From: JAHEEL01 sp942491345
GTDB taxonomy: Bacteria; Actinomycetota; Acidimicrobiia; Spongiisociales; UBA5794
NCBI GenBank assembly: GCA_942491345.1
Contig: CALOAN010000042.1
Span: forward strand, 88,644 to 152,643
DNA length: 64,000 nt
Reading direction: 5' to 3'
A program made the position numbers and the translations under genes. Within the stretch, counting starts at the first letter, position 1. Every line of letters starts with the position of its first letter. The notes under the pieces are model-generated. The model saw only the letters and a list, made by a program, of their open reading frames with translations, was not told where the DNA came from and ran no database searches. Below, in pieces: positions 40,463 to 49,668 of this stretch.

Positions 40463-42479
40463 TTCCGCGGCCCGGGCGGCCGAACTGCGAGCCTTCCTCC
40501 GGCACCACAACTACCAGTATCACGTTCTCGATTCGCCGCTGATCCCCGATATCGAGTTCGATGAGGCCCTCCGGGAGCTCCAGGCGATCGAGGCGGCCTC
40601 TCCAGAACTCGTCGTTGCGGATTCACCAACGCAACAGATTGGTGGAATGGTTTCGGCGGCTTTTGCCGCTGTCACGCACCGTGAGCGGATGTTCTCGCTC
40701 GACAACGTCGAGAACGTCGCGGATCTCGAAGCCTGGCGCGCACGGATTGTCCGCCTCCTCGGACGGGATCCCTCCGGCTATTCCTGTGAGTTGAAGATCG
40801 ACGGGCTTGCCATTTCGCTCACCTACGAAGTGGGGTATCTCGTGCGAGCCGCGACACGCGGCGACGGCGTCACGGGGGAAGACATCACGGCAAACGTGCG
40901 CACGATGGAGAACGTACCTCACGTGTTGTCCGGTGATCCACCGGTCGTGATCGAGGTTCGTGGCGAGATCTACATGCCGGTCTCGGCGTTCGATGAGCTC
41001 AACATTCGCCAGGCCGAGGACGGCAAACCTCCGTACGTCAACCCGCGCAACACTGCAGCAGGTTCGGTCCGCCAGAAGGATCCGGCGGTGACCGGCTCCC
41101 GAAGGCTGCTGTTGTGGGCCTATCAGATCGGCTATCTCGAGGGTGGACCGGCGCTCGAGTCACACACCGCACAAATGGAGTGGCTCGCCACGCTCGGATT
41201 GCCGGTCAACCCGGAGAACCGGACGGTGGACACGATCGAGGAAGTCGAGGCCTACGTCCGTCGCGCCGAGGTCCAGCGGCACTCCAACGACTATGCCACC
41301 GACGGAATCGTGATCAAGGTCGACAATCTCGTCGATCAGCGCGCCCTTGGGTTCACCGCGAAGAGCCCTCGCTGGGCCGTCGCCTACAAACTCCCGCCGG
41401 AGGAGAAGGCGACGAAGTTGCTCGACATCAAGATCAACGTCGGTCGAACGGGCGCGGTCACCCCGTACGCGGTTCTCGACCCGGTCTTTGTGGGTGGTGT
41501 CACGGTCACCAACGCGACGCTGCACAACGAGAGCGAAGTCCATCGACGCGACGTCCGGCCGGGAGACACGGTCATCGTGCGGCGGGCCGGCGACGTTATA
41601 CCCGAGGTCGTTGGGCCGGTGCTTTCTGTTCGTCCGGAGGGCCTTGCACAGTGGAACATGCCGCCGCGGTGTCCATTCTGTGGCAACCCCCTGGTGCTGC
41701 CCGATGGCGAGGCGAAAGCCAAATGCACCGGCGGCTACGAGTGTCCAAGCCGCATCCGAGAGCATCTCGCCTATTTCGCCGGTCGGGGTGCGATGGACAT
41801 CGAGGGGCTCGGCTACAAGACCGTCGACCTGCTACTGCGCGAAGGGCTCATCGGCGACCCGGCCGACGTGTTCACCCTGAAGTCGGACGACTTGCTCGGC
41901 CGGGAGGGCTGGGGCGAGACCTCCGTGTCGAACCTGCTGTCGGCGATCGACGCGGCGAAGGATCGGGAGGTTGGACGCTTGCTCACCGGACTGGGAATCG
42001 ACCACGTCGGTGGCACCGTCGCGAGGGTCCTCGCCAGGCACTTCGGCAGTCTCGACGCACTCGCAGCAGCGAGCGAAGACGACATCATGCTGATTGATGG
42101 CATCGGACCTGAGATCGCCGGTTCGGTTGTGGGATGGTTCAGCGATTCCGACAACAGCCAACTCATCGACAAGTTCCGCGCGGCCGGTGTCAGGATGGCG
42201 GACCCCATCGATGAGCGCGAGGGGAGCGACCTCCTTGCAGGATTGACCGTTGTGATCACCGGATCGCTCGAACGATTCTCCCGTTCGGATGCCAAAGCCG
42301 CCGTCGAGGCGCTCGGCGGCAAGGTGACGGGATCGGTCTCTCGGAAGACATCGGCCCTGATCGCCGGTGCCTCACCAGGTTCGAAACAGGCAAAAGCCGA
42401 AGACCTCGGTGTCCCCGTGCTCGACGAGGCGGCGTTCGTGCGACTGCTGCACGAGGGCCCAGCCGCGTTGGGGGAGTAG
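40455..42479 (+). CDS. ligA: NAD-dependent DNA ligase LigA
   Basis: 674 aa, ATG 40455 overlapping the previous stop by 8 nt. HHNYQYHVLDSPLIPD (NAD-binding), the adenylated Lys in CELKIDGLAISL, EVRGEIYMP, the OB fold, a Cys4 zinc finger (CPFCGNPL and CTGGYECPSR), helix-hairpin-helix repeats and a C-terminal BRCT domain (VVITGSLERFSRSDAKAAVE) occur in the standard order. It seals nicks in replication and repair. Full length. Confidence 0.96.
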   Translation: MPDSAARAAELRAFLRHHNYQYHVLDSPLIPDIEFDEALRELQAIEAASPELVVADSPTQQIGGMVSAAFAAVTHRERMFSLDNVENVADLEAWRARIVRLLGRDPSGYSCELKIDGLAISLTYEVGYLVRAATRGDGVTGEDITANVRTMENVPHVLSGDPPVVIEVRGEIYMPVSAFDELNIRQAEDGKPPYVNPRNTAAGSVRQKDPAVTGSRRLLLWAYQIGYLEGGPALESHTAQMEWLATLGLPVNPENRTVDTIEEVEAYVRRAEVQRHSNDYATDGIVIKVDNLVDQRALGFTAKSPRWAVAYKLPPEEKATKLLDIKINVGRTGAVTPYAVLDPVFVGGVTVTNATLHNESEVHRRDVRPGDTVIVRRAGDVIPEVVGPVLSVRPEGLAQWNMPPRCPFCGNPLVLPDGEAKAKCTGGYECPSRIREHLAYFAGRGAMDIEGLGYKTVDLLLREGLIGDPADVFTLKSDDLLGREGWGETSVSNLLSAIDAAKDREVGRLLTGLGIDHVGGTVARVLARHFGSLDALAAASEDDIMLIDGIGPEIAGSVVGWFSDSDNSQLIDKFRAAGVRMADPIDEREGSDLLAGLTVVITGSLERFSRSDAKAAVEALGGKVTGSVSRKTSALIAGASPGSKQAKAEDLGVPVLDEAAFVRLLHEGPAALGE

Positions 42480-42815
42480 CGGAGCGAAAACGTCCTCCCC
42501 TCCCTCATGCAGTGCGGGGGGGCCGAGGCGAGCAAGGGCGGGAGGGGGCGGCCTGGGAGTCTGAGTCGCGACGATGAGGTCGGCCGCGGCCTGCCCCCTC
42601 CGCTGCGCTCCGGCCTATTCGGCCGGATGCTCGCGCCTCCCCCACTCCGTGGGAGAGGCGAAGGCCTGTCCTTCTTCTCTCCCCCTTGCGCAGTCGGGGA
42701 GGGTGACCGAGCGGAGCGAGGGAGGGAGGGGGTGGCCTGGGATTCTGAGTCGCGACGATGAGGTCGGCCGCGGCCCGCTCCTCCGCTGCGTGGGAGAGGC
42801 GAAGACCTGTTTCGG
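42480..42815. repeat. G-rich intergenic repeat region related to the 27 kb array
   Basis: The 336-nt gap after ligA contains two copies of GGAGGGGGYGGCCTGGGA followed by TTCTGAGTCGCGACGATGAGGTC-like sequence (42540-42590 and 42720-42770), plus GAGCGGAGCGAGGG. ATGAGGTC and the G-rich core are shared with the 27.2-28.0 kb array. Short C-rich complements such as CTCCCCCACTCC allow local hairpins. No coding signal. Confidence 0.85.
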
Positions 42816-43910
42816 CTATCCCGCCTTCGTTGCTTGGAACAGCACTTCCAGACGAGCCTCGTCTTCTACGTTGACGAATCCGGCGATCGATGGGGGCTCG
42901 ATTCCGAATTCGGTCAGGGTGATGTCGGCTTCGCCGGTCGCGGAGATCGTTTCGCCATCCTTGCGTGCCTCGACCTGCCAGGTGAGCTCGCGCTCGGTCG
43001 AGTTGACCGTCATCGTGCCGGTGACGTCGAACGTGATCGGTGTGCCATCTGGACCGTCAGGCCACATGAAGTCGTTCGAAACGAAGACGGCCAGCGGATC
43101 GGCGCTGAATATCTCGGCCACACGGCTGTCGCGTCGAGACTGATCTGAGACGAACGTGGTGAGGTCGAGTTCGAACTCGAACGAGCCGTCCGTTGAGATC
43201 GATCCGGTGAGCATCTCGGATATCCCGACGGCGTCGACCTGGAGGCCCCGCAGGGTCTCAGGCACGGTGTAGGAGGCGACTCCTTCGTCGACGACGTATA
43301 CGCCGTCGACGGATGCCACATCGGCCGGTTCGTCTGCGGTGTCTGACGCCGGGGCGGCCGTCGTCGACGACCCTTCGGCCGGCTCGCCGGTGGTCGCTGC
43401 CGTTGTGGTCGTCTCGAGGTCGTCGAGACTCAGGTCTCCGGATGTCGACGTGCCGCGACCGACGAGGCCGACGCCGATCATGAGCGCAATGACCACGGGG
43501 ATGAGAGCAACCCACGCGTGCACGACCGCTCGCGAGAAGACGGGGGTGAGGAGGCCGATGGATAGGAAGATCACGAGGGAGGCCGCTCCCGCGTACGGGA
43601 TGAACCGATCGAGCGCCGTCTGGTCGATGATGGCCGCAGCCATCATGGTGATGATGAACGCTCCGACCATCGTGAGCGCGAATGTACGGGTGGCATTCGA
43701 CGTCGCTCGGATCCTTCGCCAGAGGAGTCCCGACAGTGCCCCGATCACGAGCGACGCGATCGTGATCGTGAGCGAGTTCGCGACCAGTTCGTCCGGGGTG
43801 TGGATCGGCAGGGCGATCAGCGATGCGGCGGTTGCCCCAACCGATCCGGCCGCCAGTCCGGCCAGGATCGGGTTGAGCGACCTCGGGTCGTACGTGTAGT
43901 CATCAGACAC
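42816..43910 (-). CDS. Membrane protein with C-terminal YceI domain
   Basis: 364 aa, GTG 43910. The first 155 residues contain five hydrophobic segments (for example ILAGLAAGSVGATAASLIALP and FIPYAGAASLVIFLSIGLLTPV). A Thr/Ser/Ala-rich linker of about 50 residues follows, then a YceI-like beta-barrel domain (residues 200-362): GSISTDGSFEFELDLTTF and MTVNSTERELTWQVEA. YceI domains bind isoprenoids or other lipids. The fusion to a polytopic membrane part is unusual for this normally periplasmic lipocalin-like family. Confidence 0.72.
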   Translation of the reverse strand: MSDDYTYDPRSLNPILAGLAAGSVGATAASLIALPIHTPDELVANSLTITIASLVIGALSGLLWRRIRATSNATRTFALTMVGAFIITMMAAAIIDQTALDRFIPYAGAASLVIFLSIGLLTPVFSRAVVHAWVALIPVVIALMIGVGLVGRGTSTSGDLSLDDLETTTTAATTGEPAEGSSTTAAPASDTADEPADVASVDGVYVVDEGVASYTVPETLRGLQVDAVGISEMLTGSISTDGSFEFELDLTTFVSDQSRRDSRVAEIFSADPLAVFVSNDFMWPDGPDGTPITFDVTGTMTVNSTERELTWQVEARKDGETISATGEADITLTEFGIEPPSIAGFVNVEDEARLEVLFQATKAG

Positions 43911-43937
43911 TGGAATCAGTTCCTATCTCGTGGACAT

Positions 43938-44339
43938 CTACTGAACGCGGAAGCTCCAGGTGAACATTCCCGGATCCGGGAGTCCGCGTACGCGGTCCCA
44001 CTGTGCCGAGACGACATGGAATCCCGGCGGCCACGCCTCCAGCACCTTGCCGGGACCCGGTTCGAACACGTGGAGACCCGTGGCTTCCGTCCAGATGATC
44101 TGATCCTCCGGAACAACGACATCGTCGATGGTCAGTTGCGCGCGGTACCCGGATTCGAGATCGACGAGGACGCGTGGTTGGCCGAACATGAGACTGCCGT
44201 TGACCGGTTCGGCCCGCTCCAGCGCCGGGGGATATCCGGCGTCGTCACCGGATGGTGCGAACAGCACGGCCCCTACGACGACCCCGATCAAGGCGAGGCC
44301 TAGCAAGAGAAGGATCACTCGATAGGTGGTGCGGCTCAT
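43938..44339 (-). CDS. Small membrane-anchored protein of unknown function
   Basis: 133 aa. An N-terminal membrane segment (VILLLLGLALIGVVVGAVLF) precedes an extracytoplasmic beta-rich domain of about 100 residues (LVDLESGYRAQLTID...WSFRVQ), perhaps Ig-like or CopC-like, with no Cys. It is 27 nt upstream of the YceI membrane gene on the same strand and may be co-transcribed with it. A TACGCT -10 box ends 8 nt before the ATG. Family not recognised. Confidence 0.6.
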   Translation of the reverse strand: MSRTTYRVILLLLGLALIGVVVGAVLFAPSGDDAGYPPALERAEPVNGSLMFGQPRVLVDLESGYRAQLTIDDVVVPEDQIIWTEATGLHVFEPGPGKVLEAWPPGFHVVSAQWDRVRGLPDPGMFTWSFRVQ

Positions 44340-44347
44340 CTCCGATC

Positions 44348-44353
44348 AGCGTA
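44348..44353 (-). promoter_or_regulatory. Candidate -10 box TACGCT
   Basis: On the minus strand it ends 8 nt before ATG 44339 of the small membrane protein gene. Confidence 0.4.
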
Positions 44354-44418
44354 GGCCTATTCATTGCACCACTTCGGAAGAACCACGCTCCGGACTTGCG
44401 GTGTGTCGCGAGAGGGTT

Positions 44419-44424
44419 GAGACT
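44419..44424 (+). promoter_or_regulatory. Candidate -10 box GAGACT before dapC
   Basis: GAGACT ends 6 nt before ATG 44431. The match to TAnnnT is weaker (GA instead of TA), so this is tentative. Confidence 0.25.
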
Positions 44425-44430
44425 GTCCGG

Positions 44431-45582
44431 ATGCGTCTCAACCCTGTCTTTGCAGAACTCGGCGACTACCCGATTGCCCAGATCCAGATGCGAGCGCGCG
44501 ACCGTCGCGACGCGGGCCTTCCCGTGATCGACTTCTCGATCGGGGACCCGCGCGAGCCCACACCGCCGTTCATCGTCGAAGCGCTGCGCGAGTCGGTACC
44601 GCCGATCTCCCAGTATCCGACATCGGCCGGTCTCCTGGAACTGCGAGAGGCCGTCGCCGGATATGTTCATCGTCGCTTCGCCGTTGAGGTTGACCCCGCC
44701 ACGCAGGTGATTCCCACGAGCGGGGCGAAAGAGGCGATCTTCAACACCCCGTTTGCCTTCATCGACCGCGATGCAGGCGACGGCGTCATCTATCCGACAC
44801 CTGGATATCCGGTGTACGAGCGCGGTTCGCTGTTCGCCGGCGCCACCGTGTTCCCCATTGAGCTGTCCGGAGACTTCGTTCTGCGTTCTGAGATGATTCC
44901 GCGGAACGCATGGGATCGTGCTCGTCTCGTCTGGACGTGCTCACCTCACAACCCCGCGGGTTCGGTGTCAACGCTCGAGGACATCGCCGGCCTGTACGTG
45001 AAGGCCGTCGAATCGGACGCCTTGCTCCTCTCAGACGAGTGCTATTCCGATGTGTACGAGGACGAGTTCTACCCGAACGGTCCGATGTCCGCGCTGCAGG
45101 TGGCGGGCGACGGCACGCCGGGTGTGTTGTCGTATCTGAGTCTGTCGAAGCGGTCCGGAATGACCGGGTACCGGTCTGGTGCCATCGTCGGAGATCCCGA
45201 GGCGATCGCCGCGCTCAAGGCGCTGCGGGCCACGACGGGTACCGCCTCGCCGGAGTTCGTCCAGGGGGCGGCGATCGTCGCGTGGAGCGATGACACCCAC
45301 GCTGCTCAACGGCGGGCGATCTTCAGCGAGAAGCGAAGGATCCTGAGAGCAGCCTTCGATGATCTCGGCTTCGAGACGGTTGGATCACGCGCAGGCCTGT
45401 ATCTCTGGATCAAGGTCGAAGACGACATGGTGTTCACCGATCGGCTTCTCGAAGAAGGGATCGTCGTGTCACCCGGACGATTCTTCGGTCCGGGCGGCGA
45501 AGGGTTCATCCGCCTCGCACTCGTGCCGACCGTGGCCGAATGTGCCGGTGCGGCAGACGCACTGCGCTCGCTGCTGGCCTAG
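44431..45582 (+). CDS. dapC: Succinyldiaminopimelate transaminase
   Basis: 383 aa. VIDFSIGDPREPTPPFI, SAGLLELREAVAGY, YPTPGYPVYERGS, TCSPHNPAGS and the PLP Lys in SLSKRSGMTGYRSG place it in the class I aminotransferases; succession with dapD and dapE 38 nt downstream makes succinyldiaminopimelate the likely substrate. It forms N-succinyl-diaminopimelate from the keto acid. ATG 44431 is chosen; the upstream frame to 44326 overlaps the divergent gene. Confidence 0.88.
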   Translation: MRLNPVFAELGDYPIAQIQMRARDRRDAGLPVIDFSIGDPREPTPPFIVEALRESVPPISQYPTSAGLLELREAVAGYVHRRFAVEVDPATQVIPTSGAKEAIFNTPFAFIDRDAGDGVIYPTPGYPVYERGSLFAGATVFPIELSGDFVLRSEMIPRNAWDRARLVWTCSPHNPAGSVSTLEDIAGLYVKAVESDALLLSDECYSDVYEDEFYPNGPMSALQVAGDGTPGVLSYLSLSKRSGMTGYRSGAIVGDPEAIAALKALRATTGTASPEFVQGAAIVAWSDDTHAAQRRAIFSEKRRILRAAFDDLGFETVGSRAGLYLWIKVEDDMVFTDRLLEEGIVVSPGRFFGPGGEGFIRLALVPTVAECAGAADALRSLLA

Positions 45583-45608
45583 GTTCCGCCGGCAACACCA
45601 CCCCTGCG

Positions 45609-45614
45609 TAGAAT
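45609..45614 (+). promoter_or_regulatory. Candidate -10 box TAGAAT, leaderless dapD
   Basis: TAGAAT ends 6 nt before ATG 45621 with no ribosome binding site. Confidence 0.5.
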
Positions 45615-45620
45615 CCTCAC

Positions 45621-46427
45621 ATGACTGATCGAGAACTGATCGAAGCCGCCTACGCCGACCTCGACCTCCTCCCGGACGCTGTCGAACCGATCCACCGCAC
45701 GATCGCCGCCCTCGACGCCGGGGAACTTCGCGTTGCGGAGAAGCAGAGCGGCGAGTGGGTCGTCAATGTGTGGGTGAAGGAAGCGATCATGTTGTACTTC
45801 CGGATCACCGAGGTTCGCACCATGGGCGCCGGGCCGTTCGAGTATCACGACAAGATCCCCACGAAGACAGGTCTGCACGAGGCCGGCATCCGGGTCGTGC
45901 CGCCAGGAACCGTTCGCTACGGAGCATTCTGTGAGCCGGGAGTGGTGGTGATGCCGGGCTACATCAACATTGGAGCACACGTCGGCTCCGGCACGATGGT
46001 CGACACGTGGGCAACCGTGGGATCGTGCGCCCAGATCGGCCGAGATGTGCACCTTTCCGGTGGTGTCGGCATCGGCGGCGTCCTCGAACCACCTGGGGCT
46101 CGTCCGGTCATCATCGAAGACGGGGCCTTCATCGGCAGCCGCTCGATCGTCGTCGAGGGTGTTGTCGTCGAGGAAGGCGCCGTGCTCGGTGCGAACACGA
46201 CGCTCTCGGCGTCGATCCCGATCATCGATGTCACCGGAACTCAACCAGTGGAGATCAGAGGCCGTGTCCCGGCGAACGCCGTTGTGGTTCCGGGCGCGAG
46301 GCCGAAGGAATTCCCGGCCGGCACGTATCACCTCCAAGCGCCGCTGCTGATCGGCTATCGATCGGAGGCGACTGACCGCAAGACCTCGCTCAACGATGCG
46401 CTCCGAACCTTCGCGGTGGACGTTTGA
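45621..46427 (+). CDS. dapD: Tetrahydrodipicolinate N-succinyltransferase
   Basis: 268 aa. Left-handed beta-helix hexapeptide repeats (GYINIGAHVGSGTMVDTWATVGS) and the substrate motif GIGGVLEPPGARPVIIEDGAFIGS are characteristic of DapD, which transfers succinyl from CoA to tetrahydrodipicolinate in the lysine/diaminopimelate pathway. Supplies wall diaminopimelate. Its final GTTTGA is also the TTG start of dapE. Confidence 0.95.
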   Translation: MTDRELIEAAYADLDLLPDAVEPIHRTIAALDAGELRVAEKQSGEWVVNVWVKEAIMLYFRITEVRTMGAGPFEYHDKIPTKTGLHEAGIRVVPPGTVRYGAFCEPGVVVMPGYINIGAHVGSGTMVDTWATVGSCAQIGRDVHLSGGVGIGGVLEPPGARPVIIEDGAFIGSRSIVVEGVVVEEGAVLGANTTLSASIPIIDVTGTQPVEIRGRVPANAVVVPGARPKEFPAGTYHLQAPLLIGYRSEATDRKTSLNDALRTFAVDV

Positions 46428-47464
46428 GCCTCCTCAACACCCTCGTCGAATTGATCAACATCCCGTCGGTGATCGGGAACGAGGAAGAGATCGCCACGGC
46501 GATTGAGTTCAGGATGGCCGCAACTCGCCCCGTGCTCAGACTTGGAAACGCACTTGTCGTCGGGGAGCCCACGGGCAAGCCGCTGATCGTGCTCTACGGC
46601 CACACCGACACCGTCCCCGAGCAGGGGAACACCGCCGCCTCGGTCGATGAGGACCGGGTGCACGGGCTTGGCGCGTGTGACATGAAAGCCGGTGTCGCAG
46701 TGATGGTTCACCTCCTCGAGGATCCCGAAGTTGTCGGCGGCCCCTACGACGTCGTGGGTGTGTTCTATGACAAAGAGGAGGGGCCTTCCGCCGAGAACGG
46801 CCTCGAGGACGTGCTCAACGCGGTCGGCTGGCTCGCCGACGCCGAATTCTCGGTGGTGCTCGAGCCGACCGACCTCAACCTCGAACTCGGGTGCAACGGA
46901 GCAATGAACGCCGACATCATCTTCACGGGCCATGCAGCCCACAGCGCTCGCCCTTGGCTCGGTGAGAACGCGGTTACCAAGGCCGGGGCGTGGCTCGCCG
47001 CGATGCATGAACGGCTGCCCGAACCGATTGAGATCGCAGGACTCGAGTATCGCGAAGTGTTCTCGGTTACCCGGGCCAACGGCGGGATCGCCAACAACGT
47101 GCTGCCCTCGCGATTCACGATGAACCTCAACTACCGGTTCCCGCCCGTTTACGACCTCGAGACAGCTGAAGCGAGGCTGCGGCACGTGGCCGCGGATGCC
47201 GACGAAGTGGTCATCACCGACCGTGCTCCGGCAGGGACGATCCCCGAAGGGAACCGACACCTGGCTCGTTTGGAGCGGCTTGTTGGGGGTGCGCGGACGG
47301 CGAAGCAGGGGTGGACCGACGTCGCTCGGCTCACGGGGCGTGGTATACCGGCCGTGAACTTCGGTCCGGGCGAGGTGGCTCAGGCCCACCAGGCGAGCGA
47401 ATCGGTCCCAATCCAGAATCTCGACGTTGTCTTCGATGCGATGCGTCGGTTCCTGACGTCGTGA
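46424..47464 (+). CDS. dapE: Succinyl-diaminopimelate desuccinylase
   Basis: 346 aa, TTG 46424 overlapping dapD by 4 nt. VLYGHTDTVPEQG holds the first zinc His and Asp, DMKAGVAVMVHLL, the EEG motif (DKEEGPSAENG) with the catalytic Glu, VLEPTDLNLELGCNG, and late AHQASESV with the last His ligand. An M20 zinc peptidase; in this operon it removes succinate from succinyl-diaminopimelate. Confidence 0.92.
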   Translation: MSLLNTLVELINIPSVIGNEEEIATAIEFRMAATRPVLRLGNALVVGEPTGKPLIVLYGHTDTVPEQGNTAASVDEDRVHGLGACDMKAGVAVMVHLLEDPEVVGGPYDVVGVFYDKEEGPSAENGLEDVLNAVGWLADAEFSVVLEPTDLNLELGCNGAMNADIIFTGHAAHSARPWLGENAVTKAGAWLAAMHERLPEPIEIAGLEYREVFSVTRANGGIANNVLPSRFTMNLNYRFPPVYDLETAEARLRHVAADADEVVITDRAPAGTIPEGNRHLARLERLVGGARTAKQGWTDVARLTGRGIPAVNFGPGEVAQAHQASESVPIQNLDVVFDAMRRFLTS

Positions 47465-47563
47465 ACGAGTGCGCCGTTCGCGTCGCGCGCTCTGGTGCCA
47501 AGTACGGGGCGAGCGGCATCGTGATCGGATAGCCTGGGGGCCATCGAAGGAAGGGCATCCTCC

Positions 47564-48502
47564 GTGTCAGATCCGATTCTTGTGTGCACCGACCTCCGCA
47601 AGACCTACGGAGACATCGTCGCGGTCGACGGCGTCGGTTTCTCGGTCGCCGCGGGCGAGACGTATGGCCTGCTCGGACCCAACGGTGCGGGCAAGACCAC
47701 CACCATTTCGATGATCGCCGGTCTCCTCGAGAAGGACGGCGGGTCGGCGGTCGTTGCCGGGGAGGAAATCAGCACGAAGAGCACCGCTGCGAAGGCCTCC
47801 ATCGGCCTCGTGCCGCAGGACCTGGCGGTCTATCCCGACCTCAGCGGTCGCGAGAACCTGAGGTTCTTCGGCAAGCTGTACTCGCTCGGAGATGAACTCA
47901 ACGCACGTGTCGACCAGGTTCTCGACGTCATCGAACTCACCGACCGCGCCGACGACCAGACCAAGGAATACTCCGGCGGAATGAAGCGCCGGCTCAACAT
48001 CGGTCTCGGTCTCCTGCATCGTCCCGAGCTGCTGATCCTCGACGAACCAACGGTGGGCGTCGACCCCCAGAGCCGGAACGCCATCCTCGAGAACGTCGAG
48101 CGTCTCGGTGACGAGGGTATGGCGGTGCTCTACACGACCCACTACATGGAGGAAGCGGAGCGCCTCTGCGACCGGATCGGCATCATCGACGAAGGCAAGA
48201 TCATTGCCGAAGGCACTCGCCGTGAGTTGGTGGCCCTCGTCGGCGGGCGGGACCGGCTCCACGTCGAGACTTCCGGGGATCCGTCGACAGTTGTTGCCGA
48301 TGTGACTGCGCTTCCCGACGTCGAGTCGTGCTCTGCAGCCGGGTCAGCCGTCGAGGTCGTGGCCGTCAACGCATCCCGGGCTCTCCCCGAGGTGGTGCTG
48401 GCAATCACACGAGCGGGTCTGGATGTTCATTCGGTCGACGTGTCGGAACCCGATCTCGAGTCGGTGTTCCTCCACCTCACCGGCAAGGCGCTGCGCGAGT
48501 AA
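47564..48502 (+). CDS. ABC transporter ATP-binding protein (multidrug/antibiotic exporter type)
   Basis: 312 aa, GTG 47564. Walker A GPNGAGKTTTISMI, Q-loop GLVPQDLAVYPDL, signature YSGGMKRRLNIGLGLL, Walker B LLILDEPTVGVDPQSR and switch TTHYMEEAERL are intact. It belongs to the DrrA-like ATPases that drive ABC-2 exporters and carries a C-terminal regulatory domain of about 85 residues. It is followed with no gap by two ABC-2 permeases. Confidence 0.9.
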   Translation: MSDPILVCTDLRKTYGDIVAVDGVGFSVAAGETYGLLGPNGAGKTTTISMIAGLLEKDGGSAVVAGEEISTKSTAAKASIGLVPQDLAVYPDLSGRENLRFFGKLYSLGDELNARVDQVLDVIELTDRADDQTKEYSGGMKRRLNIGLGLLHRPELLILDEPTVGVDPQSRNAILENVERLGDEGMAVLYTTHYMEEAERLCDRIGIIDEGKIIAEGTRRELVALVGGRDRLHVETSGDPSTVVADVTALPDVESCSAAGSAVEVVAVNASRALPEVVLAITRAGLDVHSVDVSEPDLESVFLHLTGKALRE

Positions 48503-49668
48503 TGCGTGCTGCGCTGACGATTGCCGCCAAGGACCTCAAGGAACGGCTTCGCGACCGCTCGGCGGTCATCCTTGCGGTCCTTGTGCCGCTCGGTCTCGCA
48601 TTCATCATGAACCTCACGCTTGGCCCAATCACCGACCAGGCCTTCAGCACAGAGGTGGCTGTCGCCGACGCCGATGGCGGCGCGGTGGCTCAGGCATTCT
48701 CCGGGATGCTCGCCGAGATCGAAGAAGGCGGTTTCATCGCCGTGTCGGAGGCATCCGATCCCTCGGCGGCTCGGGTGATGGTCGCCGACGATCTGATCTC
48801 GACCGGCTATCTCATTCCCGATGGGTTCTCCGATGCGGTCGGGATGAACCAGGAGGCCGCGATCACCGTTGTTGCGAACCCAGACCAGCCGATCGGTGCA
48901 CAGGTAGGGACCGCGATAGCAAAAGGGTTCACGGGCGAAGTCAACGCGGTCCGTCTATCCGTCGCAACAGCGCTTGCACTCGGCGCCGACGACCCGGAAG
49001 CGCTCGCGGCTGCGGCTTCTGCCGAGCCGGCGCCAATTGTGCTCGCCTCCGGTCAGACCGAGGGCAGGGGCTTCGACTTCGCCACGTTCTATGCAACCGG
49101 AATCGCCGTGTTCTTCCTCTTCTTCACGGTCCAGTTCGGCGTGCTGAGCATCATCGACGAACGGGAGAACGGAACGATGCCGCGACTCCTTGTGGCTCCG
49201 ATCTCGAAACAGTCGATCCTCGTCGGAAAACTAGCCGCGTCGTTTCTGATGGGCGTCGCCAGCACGGTCGTGCTTTGGATTGCAACAACTCTGCTGATGG
49301 GTGCAGAGTGGGGAGCGTCGATCGGCGTGCTGATCCTCATCATCGCGGGTGTTGCCGCAGCGATGGGCCTCACGGCTGCGATCGCGACCTTCACGACCAC
49401 GGCGGAGCAGGCGGGAGCGATCACGGCCTTCATCGTGGTGGTGTTTGGTGTGCTCGGCGGCGTGTTCTTCCCCGTGACGCGAGTGTCCGGTGCCTTCGTG
49501 GTCGTGAGCCGTTTTGCGCCGCACTTCTGGCTGATGGACGGATTCCAGCGCCTCTCCGCCGGTGAAGGCATCGTTGACATCCTGCCTGCGGTGGGAGCGA
49601 TCATGCTCTTTGCGGTGACGCTCGGTGCGATTGGTCTCGTCCGAGCGCGCGACCTGGTGAAGTACTGA
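48502..49668 (+). CDS. ABC-2 type permease, first subunit
   Basis: 388 aa. The N-terminal segment AVILAVLVPLGLAFIMN and a large extracytoplasmic domain (residues 45-180) are followed by six C-terminal membrane segments including AVFFLFFTVQFGVLSIIDER, GTMPRLLVAPISKQSILVGK and GGVFFPVTRVSGAFVVVSRFAP. This YhfJ/NatB-like layout handles lipids, drugs or Na+. ATG 48502 shares an A with the ATPase stop. Confidence 0.85.
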   Translation: MRAALTIAAKDLKERLRDRSAVILAVLVPLGLAFIMNLTLGPITDQAFSTEVAVADADGGAVAQAFSGMLAEIEEGGFIAVSEASDPSAARVMVADDLISTGYLIPDGFSDAVGMNQEAAITVVANPDQPIGAQVGTAIAKGFTGEVNAVRLSVATALALGADDPEALAAAASAEPAPIVLASGQTEGRGFDFATFYATGIAVFFLFFTVQFGVLSIIDERENGTMPRLLVAPISKQSILVGKLAASFLMGVASTVVLWIATTLLMGAEWGASIGVLILIIAGVAAAMGLTAAIATFTTTAEQAGAITAFIVVVFGVLGGVFFPVTRVSGAFVVVSRFAPHFWLMDGFQRLSAGEGIVDILPAVGAIMLFAVTLGAIGLVRARDLVKY

